57,833 nt of DNA from Actinomycetota bacterium (GTDB taxonomy: Bacteria; Actinomycetota; Actinomycetes; Streptosporangiales; Streptosporangiaceae), in the NCBI GenBank assembly GCA_003168255.1, contig PMSU01000187.1, forward strand, positions 1 to 57,833, in the 5' to 3' direction. The position numbers were made by a program, and so were the translations under genes. Numbering within the stretch: position 1 is the stretch's first letter; each line of letters starts with the position of its first letter. The notes under the pieces are model-generated. The model searched no databases and was not told where the DNA came from. It was given only the letters and a program-made list of their open reading frames with translations. Positions 25,601 to 32,523 of this stretch are shown here, one piece after another.

Positions 25601-25775
25601 CATGATGCTGGTCCGCGGCCGGGCGTCCGATGTCATGCCGACCGGCCCTGCCGAGCTGTCCGCGGTCGGCGCGCTGCTCGGCTACGGCCCGGGGGAATCG
25701 CGCGCACTGCTTGACGATCACCGGCGGATCGCCCGCCGGGCCCGTTCGGTAATGGAACGGGTTTTTTACGGCTGA
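22686..25775 (+). CDS. glnE: Bifunctional glutamine synthetase adenylyltransferase/adenylyl-removing enzyme
   Basis: Switches GlnA off and on by attaching and removing AMP at a conserved tyrosine. 1029 residues with the duplicated nucleotidyltransferase core: first copy IAMGKCGGRELNYASDVDVI near residue 220 followed by PEGRSGPLVRTLASHRAYYE; second copy VAMGRFGGHETGYASDADVI near residue 740 followed by PEGRQGPLVRTLASYRAYYR. Each is followed by a GlnD_UR_UTase-type helical domain (LKLGPGGLRDIEF; LKLGPGGLADVEW). By family knowledge, the N-terminal half deadenylylates and the C-terminal half adenylylates. It starts with GTG 22686. Its target GlnA (36780-38204) has the expected Tyr in YELPP. An intrinsic-terminator-like hairpin sits inside its final codons. 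Confidence 0.96.
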   Translation: MSSYPVDDPRRITLAGRLARMGFADAAHAEGIVIEFGLVDLVRAIGAAADPGLALTGLARLQQTTGEPSAEVVGGLRSALHAEPGFTARLVAVLGASTALADHLGRHPGDWRVLYGPGALHRPTAAELRGTLLHAVGARPQDAEPVAAPGPADDAASALCAAYRRALLHLAARDLTGAITLDETAAELADLGVAALEGALAIARSQLPAGAAPCRLAVIAMGKCGGRELNYASDVDVIFVAEPAEASPDGTEDAALRTATRLASGMIRACSQSTREGAIFPVDPNLRPEGRSGPLVRTLASHRAYYERWAKTWEFQALVKARAVAGDTDLGNAYIETIAPLVWQAAQRENFVEDVQAMRRRVEQSLPADQAGRELKLGPGGLRDIEFTVQLLQLVHGRVDATLRSPATLPALSALAHGGYVGRDDAAALADAYRFLRRVEHLLQLYQLRRTHSLPDDPVTTRRIGRAMQKPFLPNGDIPTHPRPADPAGEFTAQWRRHATEVRRLHEKLFYRPLLRASARLPGEAARLTPEAARARLEALGYADPAGALRHIEALTAGVSRRAAIQRTLLPVMLDWFAGAAEPDAGLLAFRQVSDELGDTPWYLRLLRDDTLVAQRLARLLASSRYAAGLLLRAPAAVAMLGDNAQLAARPRGVLRAEATAVVRRHETAEAAVAAVRAIRRRELLRIAAADLLGLAATTQTREALTSLAAVTVEAALEAAIKKIEAESRRELPTRMCVVAMGRFGGHETGYASDADVIFVHDPLPAADTGLTEPGERGAGEAASRAAHAVAEELRRLLSLPAPDPPLLIDPSLRPEGRQGPLVRTLASYRAYYRRWSVPWEAQALLRAEPIAGDAALGVEFTALADEFRYPSGGIDAASIMEIRRLKARMEAERIPRGTDPALHLKLGPGGLADVEWVAQLFQLRHAYATPSLRTTRTLGALDAAVTAGLLAAPDRDVLASAWQLAARIRDSMMLVRGRASDVMPTGPAELSAVGALLGYGPGESRALLDDHRRIARRARSVMERVFYG
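25741..25767 (+). terminator. Intrinsic terminator inside the 3' end of glnE
   Basis: CCCGTTC (25741-25747), 7-nt loop, GAACGGG (25755-25761), followed at once by six T. The glnE stop codon comes only at 25773-25775, so the T tract ends 5 nt before it. T-tract terminators are scarce in this GC-rich DNA. It also overlaps the end of the convergent small membrane gene. Confidence 0.6.
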
Positions 25776-26017
25776 CCTGCCGCGGGCACGGTGAGGGGCG
25801 GGCGCTCAATCGCAGGCAGGATGGAGGTCAGTGCCACGCTGGCTTGCGCCGCAACCTGGCGTCGCTCCTGTTGCACGTCGGCGGTGGCGGTGGCAGTGGC
25901 CAGCCGGTCACTCATCGTGCGCAGCCGACGGGCTCGCACCCGCGCCTTCAGGACGCGATCTGCCGTGCAGAGCACGAGCATGGCACCGGCGAAGCCAGCG
26001 ATGAACAGGCCAACCAC
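25766..26017 (-). CDS. Small single-pass membrane protein, unknown
   Basis: 83 residues from GTG 26017. The first 18 residues VGLFIAGFAGAMLVLCTA form one membrane helix with the N-terminus outside or as an uncleaved signal anchor, followed by a basic stretch KARVRARRLRTMSDRL and a Thr/Ala/Gln-rich cytosolic tail. It is convergent with glnE and overlaps its last 10 nt. AAGGG lies 11 nt before the start. I recognise no family; the topology, coding bias and position make it a likely real gene, but only that. Confidence 0.55.
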   Translation of the reverse strand: MVGLFIAGFAGAMLVLCTADRVLKARVRARRLRTMSDRLATATATADVQQERRQVAAQASVALTSILPAIERPPLTVPAAGQP

Positions 26018-26097
26018 GTATTTCCCGCCCTTAACCTATGGGGGTCTTCCGGACATCTCCAGCCTATGCGAGGCAAGCACCACGACGAGGAGGCTCG

Positions 26098-26619
26098 ATG
26101 AGCAGCACGCCCGACACCGTGAGCGGCGGCACGACCGCGACGGGGACCCCTTTCGTCGCCACGGCCGACCTCGTGGACGAGCACGGTGACGCGCTGGAGT
26201 CGTGCGACCTACAGCTGCGGCAGTTCGGCGGCCACCGGAAGTTCCGCGGCCCGATCACGACAGTGCGCTGCCACCAGGACAACGCGCTGCTCAAGGCGGT
26301 CCTCGGCGAGCCGGGCAAGGGTGGGGTGCTCGTAGTGGACGGCGGCGGTTCGCTGCACACGGCGCTCGTCGGCGACCTCATCGCCGGACTCGGCGCGGGC
26401 AACGGCTGGGCGGGCATCGTCGTGCACGGAGCGGTCCGCGACGCGGTGACGCTGGCGACCCTGGCGATCGGGGTGAAGGCCCTGGGCACCAACCCCCGCA
26501 AGAGCACCAAGACTGGCGCCGGGGAGCGCGATGCCGTCGTGTCGTTCGGGGACGCGACGTTCACGCCGGGCCGCGAACTGGTCAGCGACGACGACGGAAT
26601 CGTGGTACTACCCGGCTGA
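26098..26619 (+). CDS. RraA-like protein (RNase E inhibitor / HMG aldolase family)
   Basis: 173 residues. Key blocks: FVATADLVDEHGDALESCDL, GHRKFRGPITTVRCHQDNAL, GGVLVVDGGGSLHTALVGDL, NGWAGIVVHGAVRDAVTLAT and KSTKTGAGERDAVVSFGDAT. The family forms ring trimers; E. coli RraA inhibits RNase E, while plant and Pseudomonas relatives are metal-dependent 4-hydroxy-4-methyl-2-oxoglutarate aldolases needing a G-D...R-D set, of which GD and RD are present here. Which activity applies is not settled by sequence. Start 26098 has GAGGAGG 5 nt upstream; the 20 codons before it are spurious. Confidence 0.88.
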   Translation: MSSTPDTVSGGTTATGTPFVATADLVDEHGDALESCDLQLRQFGGHRKFRGPITTVRCHQDNALLKAVLGEPGKGGVLVVDGGGSLHTALVGDLIAGLGAGNGWAGIVVHGAVRDAVTLATLAIGVKALGTNPRKSTKTGAGERDAVVSFGDATFTPGRELVSDDDGIVVLPG

Positions 26620-26631
26620 TCGGAGCGCAGG

Positions 26632-27453
26632 TCAGGGGCCGGGGAAGGCGTGCTTGAAGGCGTCGGCCAGGCGTCGGTTGCCACCGATGGACAGCGGTGG
26701 GTCTGGTTCCCTGCCGAGGAGGAAGGCGAGGAGACCGGCGGACGTTCCGGCGAGGGTGACGTCCGCGTCCGCTGCCGTCGGTGCAGGCTGGCAGTTCACG
26801 TAGTCCGCTCGGGCGGTGACGAGCCATCGGACCCCGTCGTCGGTCGGTGCGAGCAGCCACCGTCCGGCGACCTGGCGGGCGGCGTCAGGGCGGCGACGGT
26901 GGTGGGCGTCGAGCCAGGCGATGCGCAGCGGCAGGCAGATCCGGGTGAACACCGAAGGCCAGTCGGTGATCTGGTAACCGACGCCGAGGTCCACGTGGTG
27001 CACCTCCAGTTCGGTGAGCCGGAGCGCGGTGAGCCGGGAGAGGCGGATAGCCCCGAGGCGCTGTTCTTGCATCGTTGTTGCCCACTGGTGGTCGTCGAGG
27101 TGTCGCCAGGCGCCGGCCAGCGCTGCGCTGGCTGCCTCGAAGCCGGTCAGCGCCTGCCCGGCCGTGGCGTCTTCGAGCCCCCGCAGCGAGGCGTCCCGCT
27201 CAGCGGCTCCCCCCGGGTAGGTGGTGGTCGCCACCGCGGCGAGGGCGTCGGCGGTCATGGCCGCATAGCGGTCTGCCACCCAGGTAAGGTGGGCGGCGAT
27301 CGTCACCCTGGCCCAGCCCGGCAGGAGGCTCGGGGCCAACAGGCCGTCCTCGTCGATAGCGCCCAGGCTGGCGGCGACCCGCCGGGTCGAGGCGTCGATC
27401 TCCGCCAGCAGCAGCCCGACCTCCGCAGCGGTCGGCTCGGTCCTCACCAGCAC
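26632..27453 (-). CDS. Maleylpyruvate isomerase-family (MDMPI) mycothiol-dependent enzyme
   Basis: 273 residues. Residues 10-155 form the DinB-like four-helix domain with LLPGWARVTIAAHLTWVADR (the W-x-x-x-x-x-x-A-H-L metal-ligand His) and a later ELEVHHVDLGVGYQI with the second pair of His ligands; residues 185-270 form the MDMPI C-terminal domain (WLLAPTDDGVRWLVTA, ADVTLAGTSAGLLAFLLGR). Mycothiol is the actinobacterial thiol, and family members use it in isomerisation or detoxification; the substrate is unknown. It starts with GTG 27453 or, with GAGG 5 nt upstream, GTG 27447. It follows the TetR gene 21 nt downstream of its stop, so the two may be co-transcribed. Confidence 0.88.
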   Translation of the reverse strand: MLVRTEPTAAEVGLLLAEIDASTRRVAASLGAIDEDGLLAPSLLPGWARVTIAAHLTWVADRYAAMTADALAAVATTTYPGGAAERDASLRGLEDATAGQALTGFEAASAALAGAWRHLDDHQWATTMQEQRLGAIRLSRLTALRLTELEVHHVDLGVGYQITDWPSVFTRICLPLRIAWLDAHHRRRPDAARQVAGRWLLAPTDDGVRWLVTARADYVNCQPAPTAADADVTLAGTSAGLLAFLLGREPDPPLSIGGNRRLADAFKHAFPGP

Positions 27454-27474
27454 CTCACGGCGCGGCGGGCCATG

Positions 27475-28029
27475 TCAGTCCCACGATCCGCTGAGCAGTC
27501 GATCGACCGCGAGTTGCAGCACCTGGCGGGTCTTGTCACCGTGCTGCGCCGTGATGAAGTCGCTGCCGATAAACAACGAGTAGGCCAGCATGCTGCGGAC
27601 CTCGACATCGTTCTCGTCCGCGCAGAACTGCCCGAACAGTGAGCGCACATGCCCCAGGCGTCGGTTGTCGACCCGGTGCAGTCGCTCGGCGACCGCACTG
27701 TCGCGGCGTGACCAGTCCCGGACAGCCCACTCCACGGCAAGTCCATCGGCCGACGAGGTCAGCTCGAAGAGCTGCTGCAACGTGGCTCGCGGGTCGCCCG
27801 GCTGGCTGTCGATGCGCGCGACGATGTCGCGTGTCACGGCCTTCTCCCAGGTGTCGAGCATCTCCTCGAGCAGCGCCTGGCGATCGGTGAAGTGCCAGTA
27901 GAAGCCACCCTTGGACACCCGCAGGCACACGGCCAGCGCCTCGACCCGCACAGCATCAGGGCCTCCTGCCGCCAGGGCCTCCAGCGCCGCGCCGACCCAT
28001 GCGCCGCGTGGAGTCCGGACGTTGGCCAC
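27475..28029 (-). CDS. TetR-family regulator, predicted leaderless GTG start
   Basis: 184 residues starting MANVRTPRGAWVGAALEALA; the DNA-binding domain (1-55) has the helix-turn-helix LAVCLRVSKGGFYWHFTDRQ. The C-terminal part (ATLQQLFELTSSADGLAVEW, SLFGQFCADENDVEVRSMLA) suits a dimeric ligand-binding half. GTG 28029 is chosen because a promoter, TTGCAT at 28060-28065 and TATATA at 28037-28042 with a 17-nt spacer, would start transcription at 28029/28030, giving a leaderless mRNA; ATG 28035 lies too close to the -10. It is divergent from a DUF2867 gene, and operators in between suggest that it represses both. Confidence 0.9.
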   Translation of the reverse strand: MANVRTPRGAWVGAALEALAAGGPDAVRVEALAVCLRVSKGGFYWHFTDRQALLEEMLDTWEKAVTRDIVARIDSQPGDPRATLQQLFELTSSADGLAVEWAVRDWSRRDSAVAERLHRVDNRRLGHVRSLFGQFCADENDVEVRSMLAYSLFIGSDFITAQHGDKTRQVLQLAVDRLLSGSWD

Positions 28030-28036
28030 CCGCATA

Positions 28037-28065
28037 TATATACGGCACCGTATTGACGGATGCAA
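28037..28065 (-). promoter_or_regulatory. Promoter of the TetR gene with operator O1
   Basis: On the minus strand: -35 TTGCAT (28060-28065), 17-nt spacer, -10 TATATA (28037-28042). The inverted repeat O1, ATACGG-CA-CCGTAT (28040-28053), lies across the spacer and -10, so a bound dimer would block it: autorepression is expected. Confidence 0.65.
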
Positions 28066-28102
28066 GCGACCGTGCCTAACATCCATACGACATCGTATGG
28101 AT
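28053..28102 (+). promoter_or_regulatory. Promoter of the DUF2867 gene with operator O2
   Basis: Plus strand: -35 TTGACG (28053-28058), 18-nt spacer, -10 TAACAT (28077-28082). O2 is a perfect inverted repeat of 10-bp arms ATCCATACGA and TCGTATGGAT around CA (28081-28102), covering the -10 end and transcription start. Its core ATACGA-CA-TCGTAT matches O1 except for one symmetric base pair, 45 bp away. O1 abuts this -35. Both sites fit one TetR dimer species. Confidence 0.68.
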
Positions 28103-28113
28103 CGAGGATCAGC

Positions 28114-28716
28114 ATGAGGCTTCCGAACGCAGTACACGGATCTCGCCCCTGGCGTATCCACGAAATCGCGCCGGATTTCACTGTGGAGGATGTCTGGGCC
28201 CTTCCCGCGTACGGTGGCGCCGAGGACTTCCAGAGGCTGCTCGAGATAATGACTTCCGGTGATCCGGCCAACGCGAAGTCCCTCGCGACTCGCCTCCTGT
28301 GGCGTGCCCGCTGGCGCCTTGGCAGCTGGTTCGGCTGGGATGATGCCGCGGGAGCACTGCCGATTCCGGATACGAACGAAACCTCACTGACCGGCCGGCT
28401 GCCAGACGACCTGCGCAACACGGCGTCGGATCTGGATTTCGGCTCCTTGCCTTTCGCGTCCCTCTATCGGACCGACGTCGAATTTGCCGCGGAACTGTCG
28501 AACGGGACCGTGCACGCCGTGATGCACCTGGCTTGGGTCGATCAGGGCGCAGGCCGCTATCAAGGACAGATGGCCGTCTACGTCAAGCCACGCGGTCCGT
28601 TCGGGAAGGGATACATGGCGTTCATCAAGCCGTTCCGGCATCGGGTTGTCTACCCAGCACTCATGCAGCAGATCGAACGAGAGTGGAATGCACGCGTTCC
28701 TCAGCAGGCCGCCTGA
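28114..28716 (+). CDS. DUF2867 domain protein
   Basis: 200 residues of the DUF2867 family, a START-like small domain of unknown function often found beside TetR regulators or fused to NAD(P)-binding proteins. Features: HEIAPDFTVEDVWALPAYGG near the start, RWRLGSWFGWDD, FASLYRTDVEFAAELSNGTV, VHAVMHLAWVDQGAGRYQGQ, and a C-terminal GPFGKGYMAFIKPFRHRVVY. ATG 28114 has GAGG 6 nt upstream; 18 earlier open codons lie before the promoter's start site and cannot be used. It is divergent from the TetR gene and almost certainly its target. No catalytic residues are known. Confidence 0.85.
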   Translation: MRLPNAVHGSRPWRIHEIAPDFTVEDVWALPAYGGAEDFQRLLEIMTSGDPANAKSLATRLLWRARWRLGSWFGWDDAAGALPIPDTNETSLTGRLPDDLRNTASDLDFGSLPFASLYRTDVEFAAELSNGTVHAVMHLAWVDQGAGRYQGQMAVYVKPRGPFGKGYMAFIKPFRHRVVYPALMQQIEREWNARVPQQAA

Positions 28717-28720
28717 CGAC

Positions 28721-28739
28721 CGGCCGCCGCAAGCGGCCG
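28721..28739. terminator. Stem-loop between convergent DUF2867 and SDR genes
   Basis: Perfect 7-bp stem CGGCCGC/GCGGCCG with a 5-nt CGCAA loop, 4 nt after the DUF2867 stop and 30 nt beyond the convergent SDR gene's stop. No T tract. A shared terminator is likely. Confidence 0.55.
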
Positions 28740-28769
28740 CCCAGAAGCAGGCGCCGTCCCTGTGCCGGG

Positions 28770-29528
28770 TTAGCGCTCTTGTTCGGTGGGGCGGATCAGC
28801 ATCTCGTTGACGGCGACGTGCCGCGGCCGGGTGATGATATAGGTGATCGCGTCGGCGATGTCTCCGGCTTCCATCCGTTGCCCGAACTGGTTCCTTATGC
28901 TGTCGAGCACCTCGGGCCGGTTGTGACCTGCCAGCTCCGTCGCAGTCGCGCCCGGCTCCACCAGCGAGACGCGTACGTAGCGCTTCGCGAACTCCTGGCG
29001 CAGGGACTCGCTGAACGCGCCGACGCCGTGCTTGGTCAGGTTGTAGACGCCGCTGCCGTTGCGGGCCACCCGCCCCGCCACCGAGCTGACATTCACCATG
29101 TCGGCGACCTGGCGCGGGCCATCCCCGGCGGCGTGGAGCAGATGGGGCAGCGCCGCGTGCGCGCAGTAGAGCAGGCCGAGCACGTTGAGATCGACCATCC
29201 GCTGCCACTCCGACAAGGGCGCGTCCAGAGCCGGGCCGAGCAGCATCACGCCAGCGTTGTTGATGAGTGTGTCCAGACGGCCCAGCTCAGCGACTGTGCG
29301 CTCCACCGCGCCGGCCGCCTGCTGCTGGTCAGTCACGTCGCACTCCAGCACCAGCGCGGTCCCGCCCTGGCCGCGGATACCATCGGCCAGCGCGTCAAGC
29401 CGGTCCCGCCGCCGCGCCGCCAGCGCCACCGCCGCACCCTGGGCAGCCAGCGCGGTGGCCGCCGCCGCGCCGATCCCGCTCGACGCCCCCGTGACGAGCA
29501 CGACAGTGCCATCCAGTACTGGCTTCAC
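28770..29528 (-). CDS. Short-chain dehydrogenase/reductase (SDR)
   Basis: 252-residue classical SDR using NAD(P)H. It shows the cofactor glycine motif TGASSGIG (residues 14-21), NNAG in LDTLINNAGVMLLGPA, the catalytic Ser in VNVSSVAGRVAR and the Y-x-x-x-K pair in YNLTKHGV, followed by PGATATELAGHN. Arg-rich residues after the second strand (LAARRRDRLD) suggest NADP preference. Start GTG 29528 has GAGG about 10 nt upstream. It is followed upstream by a second SDR gene on the same strand, 139 nt apart; they are not very similar and may have different roles. Substrate unknown. Confidence 0.92.
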   Translation of the reverse strand: MKPVLDGTVVLVTGASSGIGAAAATALAAQGAAVALAARRRDRLDALADGIRGQGGTALVLECDVTDQQQAAGAVERTVAELGRLDTLINNAGVMLLGPALDAPLSEWQRMVDLNVLGLLYCAHAALPHLLHAAGDGPRQVADMVNVSSVAGRVARNGSGVYNLTKHGVGAFSESLRQEFAKRYVRVSLVEPGATATELAGHNRPEVLDSIRNQFGQRMEAGDIADAITYIITRPRHVAVNEMLIRPTEQER

Positions 29529-29666
29529 AGAAATACCGCCTCTCTGGTCACCGGGCCCTGCCGCTCCCGCGGTCCCCGAAGCTGTCCCGGGCCGTCCCCT
29601 TGATCGTCTACGAAAGCAGCCTAGGTGAGCCGACCCCTATCTTTGCGCGCGAAGATCGCAGACAGG

Positions 29667-30452
29667 TCAGTCGAAACGCCGGGCGCTGGGGTAGCGCTGA
29701 CCACCATCGACGACGATGTTGGCGCCGGTGATCCATGATGCCCGCTGCGATAGCAGGAAGGTGACCGCGTCGGCGACCTCCTGCGGGCGGCCGAGGCGGC
29801 CGAAGGGGAACTGGGCGCCCAGGAAGGCGGCGAAGTCCTCCGGGTTGTCGCGCTGGAAGCTCTCCCAGGAGCCGCCGGGGAACAGGATGGATCCCGGGCT
29901 GACCGCGTTGACCCGGATGCCCTCAGGTGCCAGTTCCTGGGCGGCGGTCGCCGCCAGCTGGATCTCGGCCGCCTTGGCGGTGGCATAGGCGGTACGCGGG
30001 GCCGGGCGCATCCCGGTGATCGAGGAGATGATCACGACCGCGCCGCCGCCGGCTGCGCGCAGGTGGCTGAGCCCGGCGCGGATCAGTTCCGCGGCATGGC
30101 CGGCGTTGAGAGCGAACGTCGCGGTGAACTCGCCCGGCCCGGCGCTGGTGAGGTTGCCGCTGCCTGCCGTGCCGCCCGCATTGGCCACCAGGTGGTCAAG
30201 TCCGCCTAGCGCGGCGGCGATCTCATCGACTGCCTGGTTCAGCCTGGGCGTGTCCGTGACGTCCGCCACGGCGGTGGCCACCGGGGTGTCCCGGCGGGCC
30301 AGCTGCCTGGCCGCGGCGGCCAGGCCCTCGCCATCTCGGGCGACGAGTCCGACCGCTGCTCCCTCGGCGGCCAGCGCATCAGCGATCGCCAGGCCGATGC
30401 CCCTGCTTCCCCCGGTGATCAGCACCCGGCTGCCGTGCAGGCCAAGATCCAT
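29667..30452 (-). CDS. Short-chain dehydrogenase/reductase (SDR)
   Basis: 261 residues. Glycine motif TGGSRGIG (13-20), LVARDGEGL, NAG in LDHLVANAGGTAG, catalytic Ser in VIISSITGMRPAPR and Y-x-x-x-K in YATAKAAEIQ, then APEGIRVNAVSPGSILFPGG and the C-terminal ITGANIVVDGGQRYP. This ending and the 'SGRAGRPEEVA'-like stretch (FGRLGRPQEVADAVTFLL) are typical of FabG-like 3-oxoacyl reductase or glucose-dehydrogenase-like SDRs. ATG 30452 has GGGAGC 5 nt upstream. It is the upstream member of two SDR genes on this strand. Substrate unknown. Confidence 0.93.
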   Translation of the reverse strand: MDLGLHGSRVLITGGSRGIGLAIADALAAEGAAVGLVARDGEGLAAAARQLARRDTPVATAVADVTDTPRLNQAVDEIAAALGGLDHLVANAGGTAGSGNLTSAGPGEFTATFALNAGHAAELIRAGLSHLRAAGGGAVVIISSITGMRPAPRTAYATAKAAEIQLAATAAQELAPEGIRVNAVSPGSILFPGGSWESFQRDNPEDFAAFLGAQFPFGRLGRPQEVADAVTFLLSQRASWITGANIVVDGGQRYPSARRFD

Positions 30453-30519
30453 CAGCGGCTCCCATCGTCAGACACCAGTCGGCCTGCGGCGTGCCGTCTG
30501 CGGGGGTGGTCCGCTAGGC

Positions 30520-30780
30520 TCACCGGGGTTGCCAGAGGCGCGCGACGCACTCCTTGCTGCCGCACGACTGCGCGCGGTGCCGCCGTGGTGCGCCGCACGT
30601 ACACAGCGGCAACGTCACCGGATGCGCCCGCGGCGAAACCCATGGCACCAGCTCACCTGCCGTCTCGCCTGGCTGATCAGCCACTACGGCCATCGTACGG
30701 ACGCGGACGACCCGGCCATCGCGGGTAGCCAGCCACTCGCGCGGACAGTCCACGGGGCTGTACTGCGCTGGCGCAGTCAT
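30520..30780 (-). CDS. Small Cys-containing protein, possible zinc-binding end
   Basis: 86 residues from ATG 30780, which has a strong GGGAGG 4 nt upstream, the main reason to accept it. The N-terminal half (PREWLATRDGRVVRVRTMAV, VVADQPGETAG) looks like two beta strands. The C-terminal half (LPLCTCGAPRRHRAQSCGSK, ECVARLW) has C-x-C-x10-C-x4-C spacing, which could bind a zinc ion. I recognise no family. It lies 67 nt before the downstream SDR gene on the same strand and 63 nt after the barrel-protein gene that ends at 30844 on the same strand. Confidence 0.55.
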   Translation of the reverse strand: MTAPAQYSPVDCPREWLATRDGRVVRVRTMAVVADQPGETAGELVPWVSPRAHPVTLPLCTCGAPRRHRAQSCGSKECVARLWQPR

Positions 30781-30843
30781 CAGCCTCCCTCACGTTCGCC
30801 CGGCGTGGCTAAGGCTAGCCCTCCGCGGCGCGCAGGGGGAGAG

Positions 30844-31722
30844 CTAGCGTGCTCCCGGCAACTGGCCGTAGGCGCGCAGGGTCTGCAGCGCGTCCACGGT
30901 TACGCTGCCGCGCCACTCCTGCTCGGCGGCCGGGGACCAGGCCGGCCAGTTGAACATCCAGCCGCCGTCCTCGCGCTGGGCGCGGGCTAGCTGGTCCAGA
31001 TGGGCATCGATCGTGGCATCGTCGAACAGCTTCCTGGCCAGGCAGCCGGGTGCCGGGGCGTAATCGAGCGGCCCGTGCACCTCGCCGGGTGCGCCCGGGT
31101 CCAGCTCGACCAGGTCCAGCTTGAAAAGAAGCTGGCCGGCGTTCCCGAACGCCTGCTCGGCGCGGGACCGGTCGGGGACATGATCGAGGAATCGCAGCAC
31201 GCCGCGCATGTCATAGGGGCCGGCGGCGGACAGCCCGTCGATCCGTGCCCACATCAGCTCGGTGGCTCCATCCAGCCAGGGATGCCGGACGCCGCGAGCG
31301 TGCAGCGTTCCGGCGATGAGCCCGGTGATGATGAGCGAGGCGGGCCGGTCCACCTCGGGCACCCACCAGGGAGCGTGCGGCCAGCCCTCGACGCTCGGAT
31401 CCACGAAGGCGGCGCCGCCCGCAGCCGGCCCGGTAGCCGCCAGCCAGTCGCAAGCGCCCATGGCCAGCTCATCGGACCACGCGTCCGCCTCGTGCAGGGT
31501 GCGCAGCGCCAGTTCGACGGCCGGCGGCTGGCTCGCCGGTGTACGGCCGTCCGGCTCGAGGCCGTGCCCGAATCCTCCGTCCGGGTTCTGGTAGGCCGCG
31601 ATGGCGTCGCGCACTGGCCGCGCCGCACCTTCGCGGAACAAGCGCTCGAACCTCCGCCGGTCAAGCACCCGGCCGTGGGTGGCGATGAACTGCTCTGCGG
31701 CATTGATGTCAGGAATGCTCAT
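30844..31722 (-). CDS. Prenyltransferase/squalene-cyclase-like alpha-barrel protein
   Basis: 292 residues with repeats of the terpenoid cyclase/protein prenyltransferase alpha6/alpha6 barrel: AIAAYQNPDGGFGHGLEPDG near the start and QLARAQREDGGWMFNWPAWS near the end carry the Q-x-x-D-G-G-(F/W) QW-type motif. The protein is much shorter than a squalene cyclase (about 630) and lacks a DXDD motif, so cyclase activity is doubtful; related stand-alone barrels are common in actinobacteria with no known role. It is divergent from an AraC regulator across 71 bp. No terpene-pathway genes are nearby. Confidence 0.8.
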   Translation of the reverse strand: MSIPDINAAEQFIATHGRVLDRRRFERLFREGAARPVRDAIAAYQNPDGGFGHGLEPDGRTPASQPPAVELALRTLHEADAWSDELAMGACDWLAATGPAAGGAAFVDPSVEGWPHAPWWVPEVDRPASLIITGLIAGTLHARGVRHPWLDGATELMWARIDGLSAAGPYDMRGVLRFLDHVPDRSRAEQAFGNAGQLLFKLDLVELDPGAPGEVHGPLDYAPAPGCLARKLFDDATIDAHLDQLARAQREDGGWMFNWPAWSPAAEQEWRGSVTVDALQTLRAYGQLPGAR

Positions 31723-31793
31723 GACGCCATCCCATCATTGACCTGGCCAGGCGTCTTGAACGAAACGGCCATTGCTAGTGTCAGACTGGACCT

Positions 31794-32522
31794 GTGGAGT
31801 TGCGGACGGGCTACCGGGAGTGGGCGCCGCCGAGCGCGCTGCGGCCGGCGGTCAGCTGCCTCTGGACGTCGGTCGTCGCGTCCGGTTCGACGACGCTCGT
31901 CCTGCCCGACGCCTGCGCCGATCTCATCTGGCAGCGTGGCGCGGGCGCCTTCATCGCGGGACCCGACACCGGGCCAGCGCCTGCGGTCCTGCCGGACGGC
32001 ACCGTCCTGGTGGGCGTGCGGTTGCGGCCAGGGGCCGGCGGCCCCGCCCTGGGAATCCCGCTCACCGAGCTGCGTGATCAGCGGGTAGCTCTGCTGGATG
32101 TCCTGCCGGAGCTCGCGAAGCAGCTGCCGGGCGACCTGTCGCCGGGCGCAGCGGTCGACCGGCTCAGCGCCATGATTGCCCGGCTGGCGGCCGCGGGTCC
32201 GCCAGACACGCTGGTCAGCCATGCCGCACGGGTGCTCGCCGGATCACGTGACCGCACCGACGAGCTGGCCAGAGAACTCGGGGTCAGCGAGCGTCACTTC
32301 CGCCGCCGCTGCCTGGACGCTGTCGGGTACGGGCCCAAGACCCTGCACCGGATCCTGCGGTTCCGCCGTTTCCTCTCCCGGGTGGATGCGGCCGGCGGCC
32401 GCATCGACCTGTCCCGGATAGCGGTCGAGCTGGGTTATGCCGATCAGGCACATCTGACCAGGGAGAGCGTCCGCCTGGCCGGCCTGCCGCCCGCCGCCCT
32501 GGTCCGGGCCCGCCGCGGCTGA
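31794..32522 (+). CDS. AraC-family regulator (DUF6597-type sensor plus HTH)
   Basis: 242 residues, GTG start. Residues 1-140 resemble the DUF6597 sensor (YREWAPPSALRPAVSCLWTS, LVLPDACADLIWQRG, FIAGPDTGP) found before AraC domains; residues 150-240 carry two helix-turn-helix motifs (DELARELGVSERHFRRRC, LSRIAVELGYADQAHLTR). It activates or represses genes in response to an unknown signal and is divergent from the barrel-protein gene, its likely target. The stop is 1 bp from the convergent GNAT gene's stop. Confidence 0.9.
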   Translation: MELRTGYREWAPPSALRPAVSCLWTSVVASGSTTLVLPDACADLIWQRGAGAFIAGPDTGPAPAVLPDGTVLVGVRLRPGAGGPALGIPLTELRDQRVALLDVLPELAKQLPGDLSPGAAVDRLSAMIARLAAAGPPDTLVSHAARVLAGSRDRTDELARELGVSERHFRRRCLDAVGYGPKTLHRILRFRRFLSRVDAAGGRIDLSRIAVELGYADQAHLTRESVRLAGLPPAALVRARRG

Positions 32523-32523
32523 C

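Noticed and set aside
30844..31722. Terpene biosynthetic gene cluster suggested by the cyclase-like barrel
   Set aside because: The protein is too short, has no DXDD motif, and no prenyl-diphosphate or tailoring genes are near.
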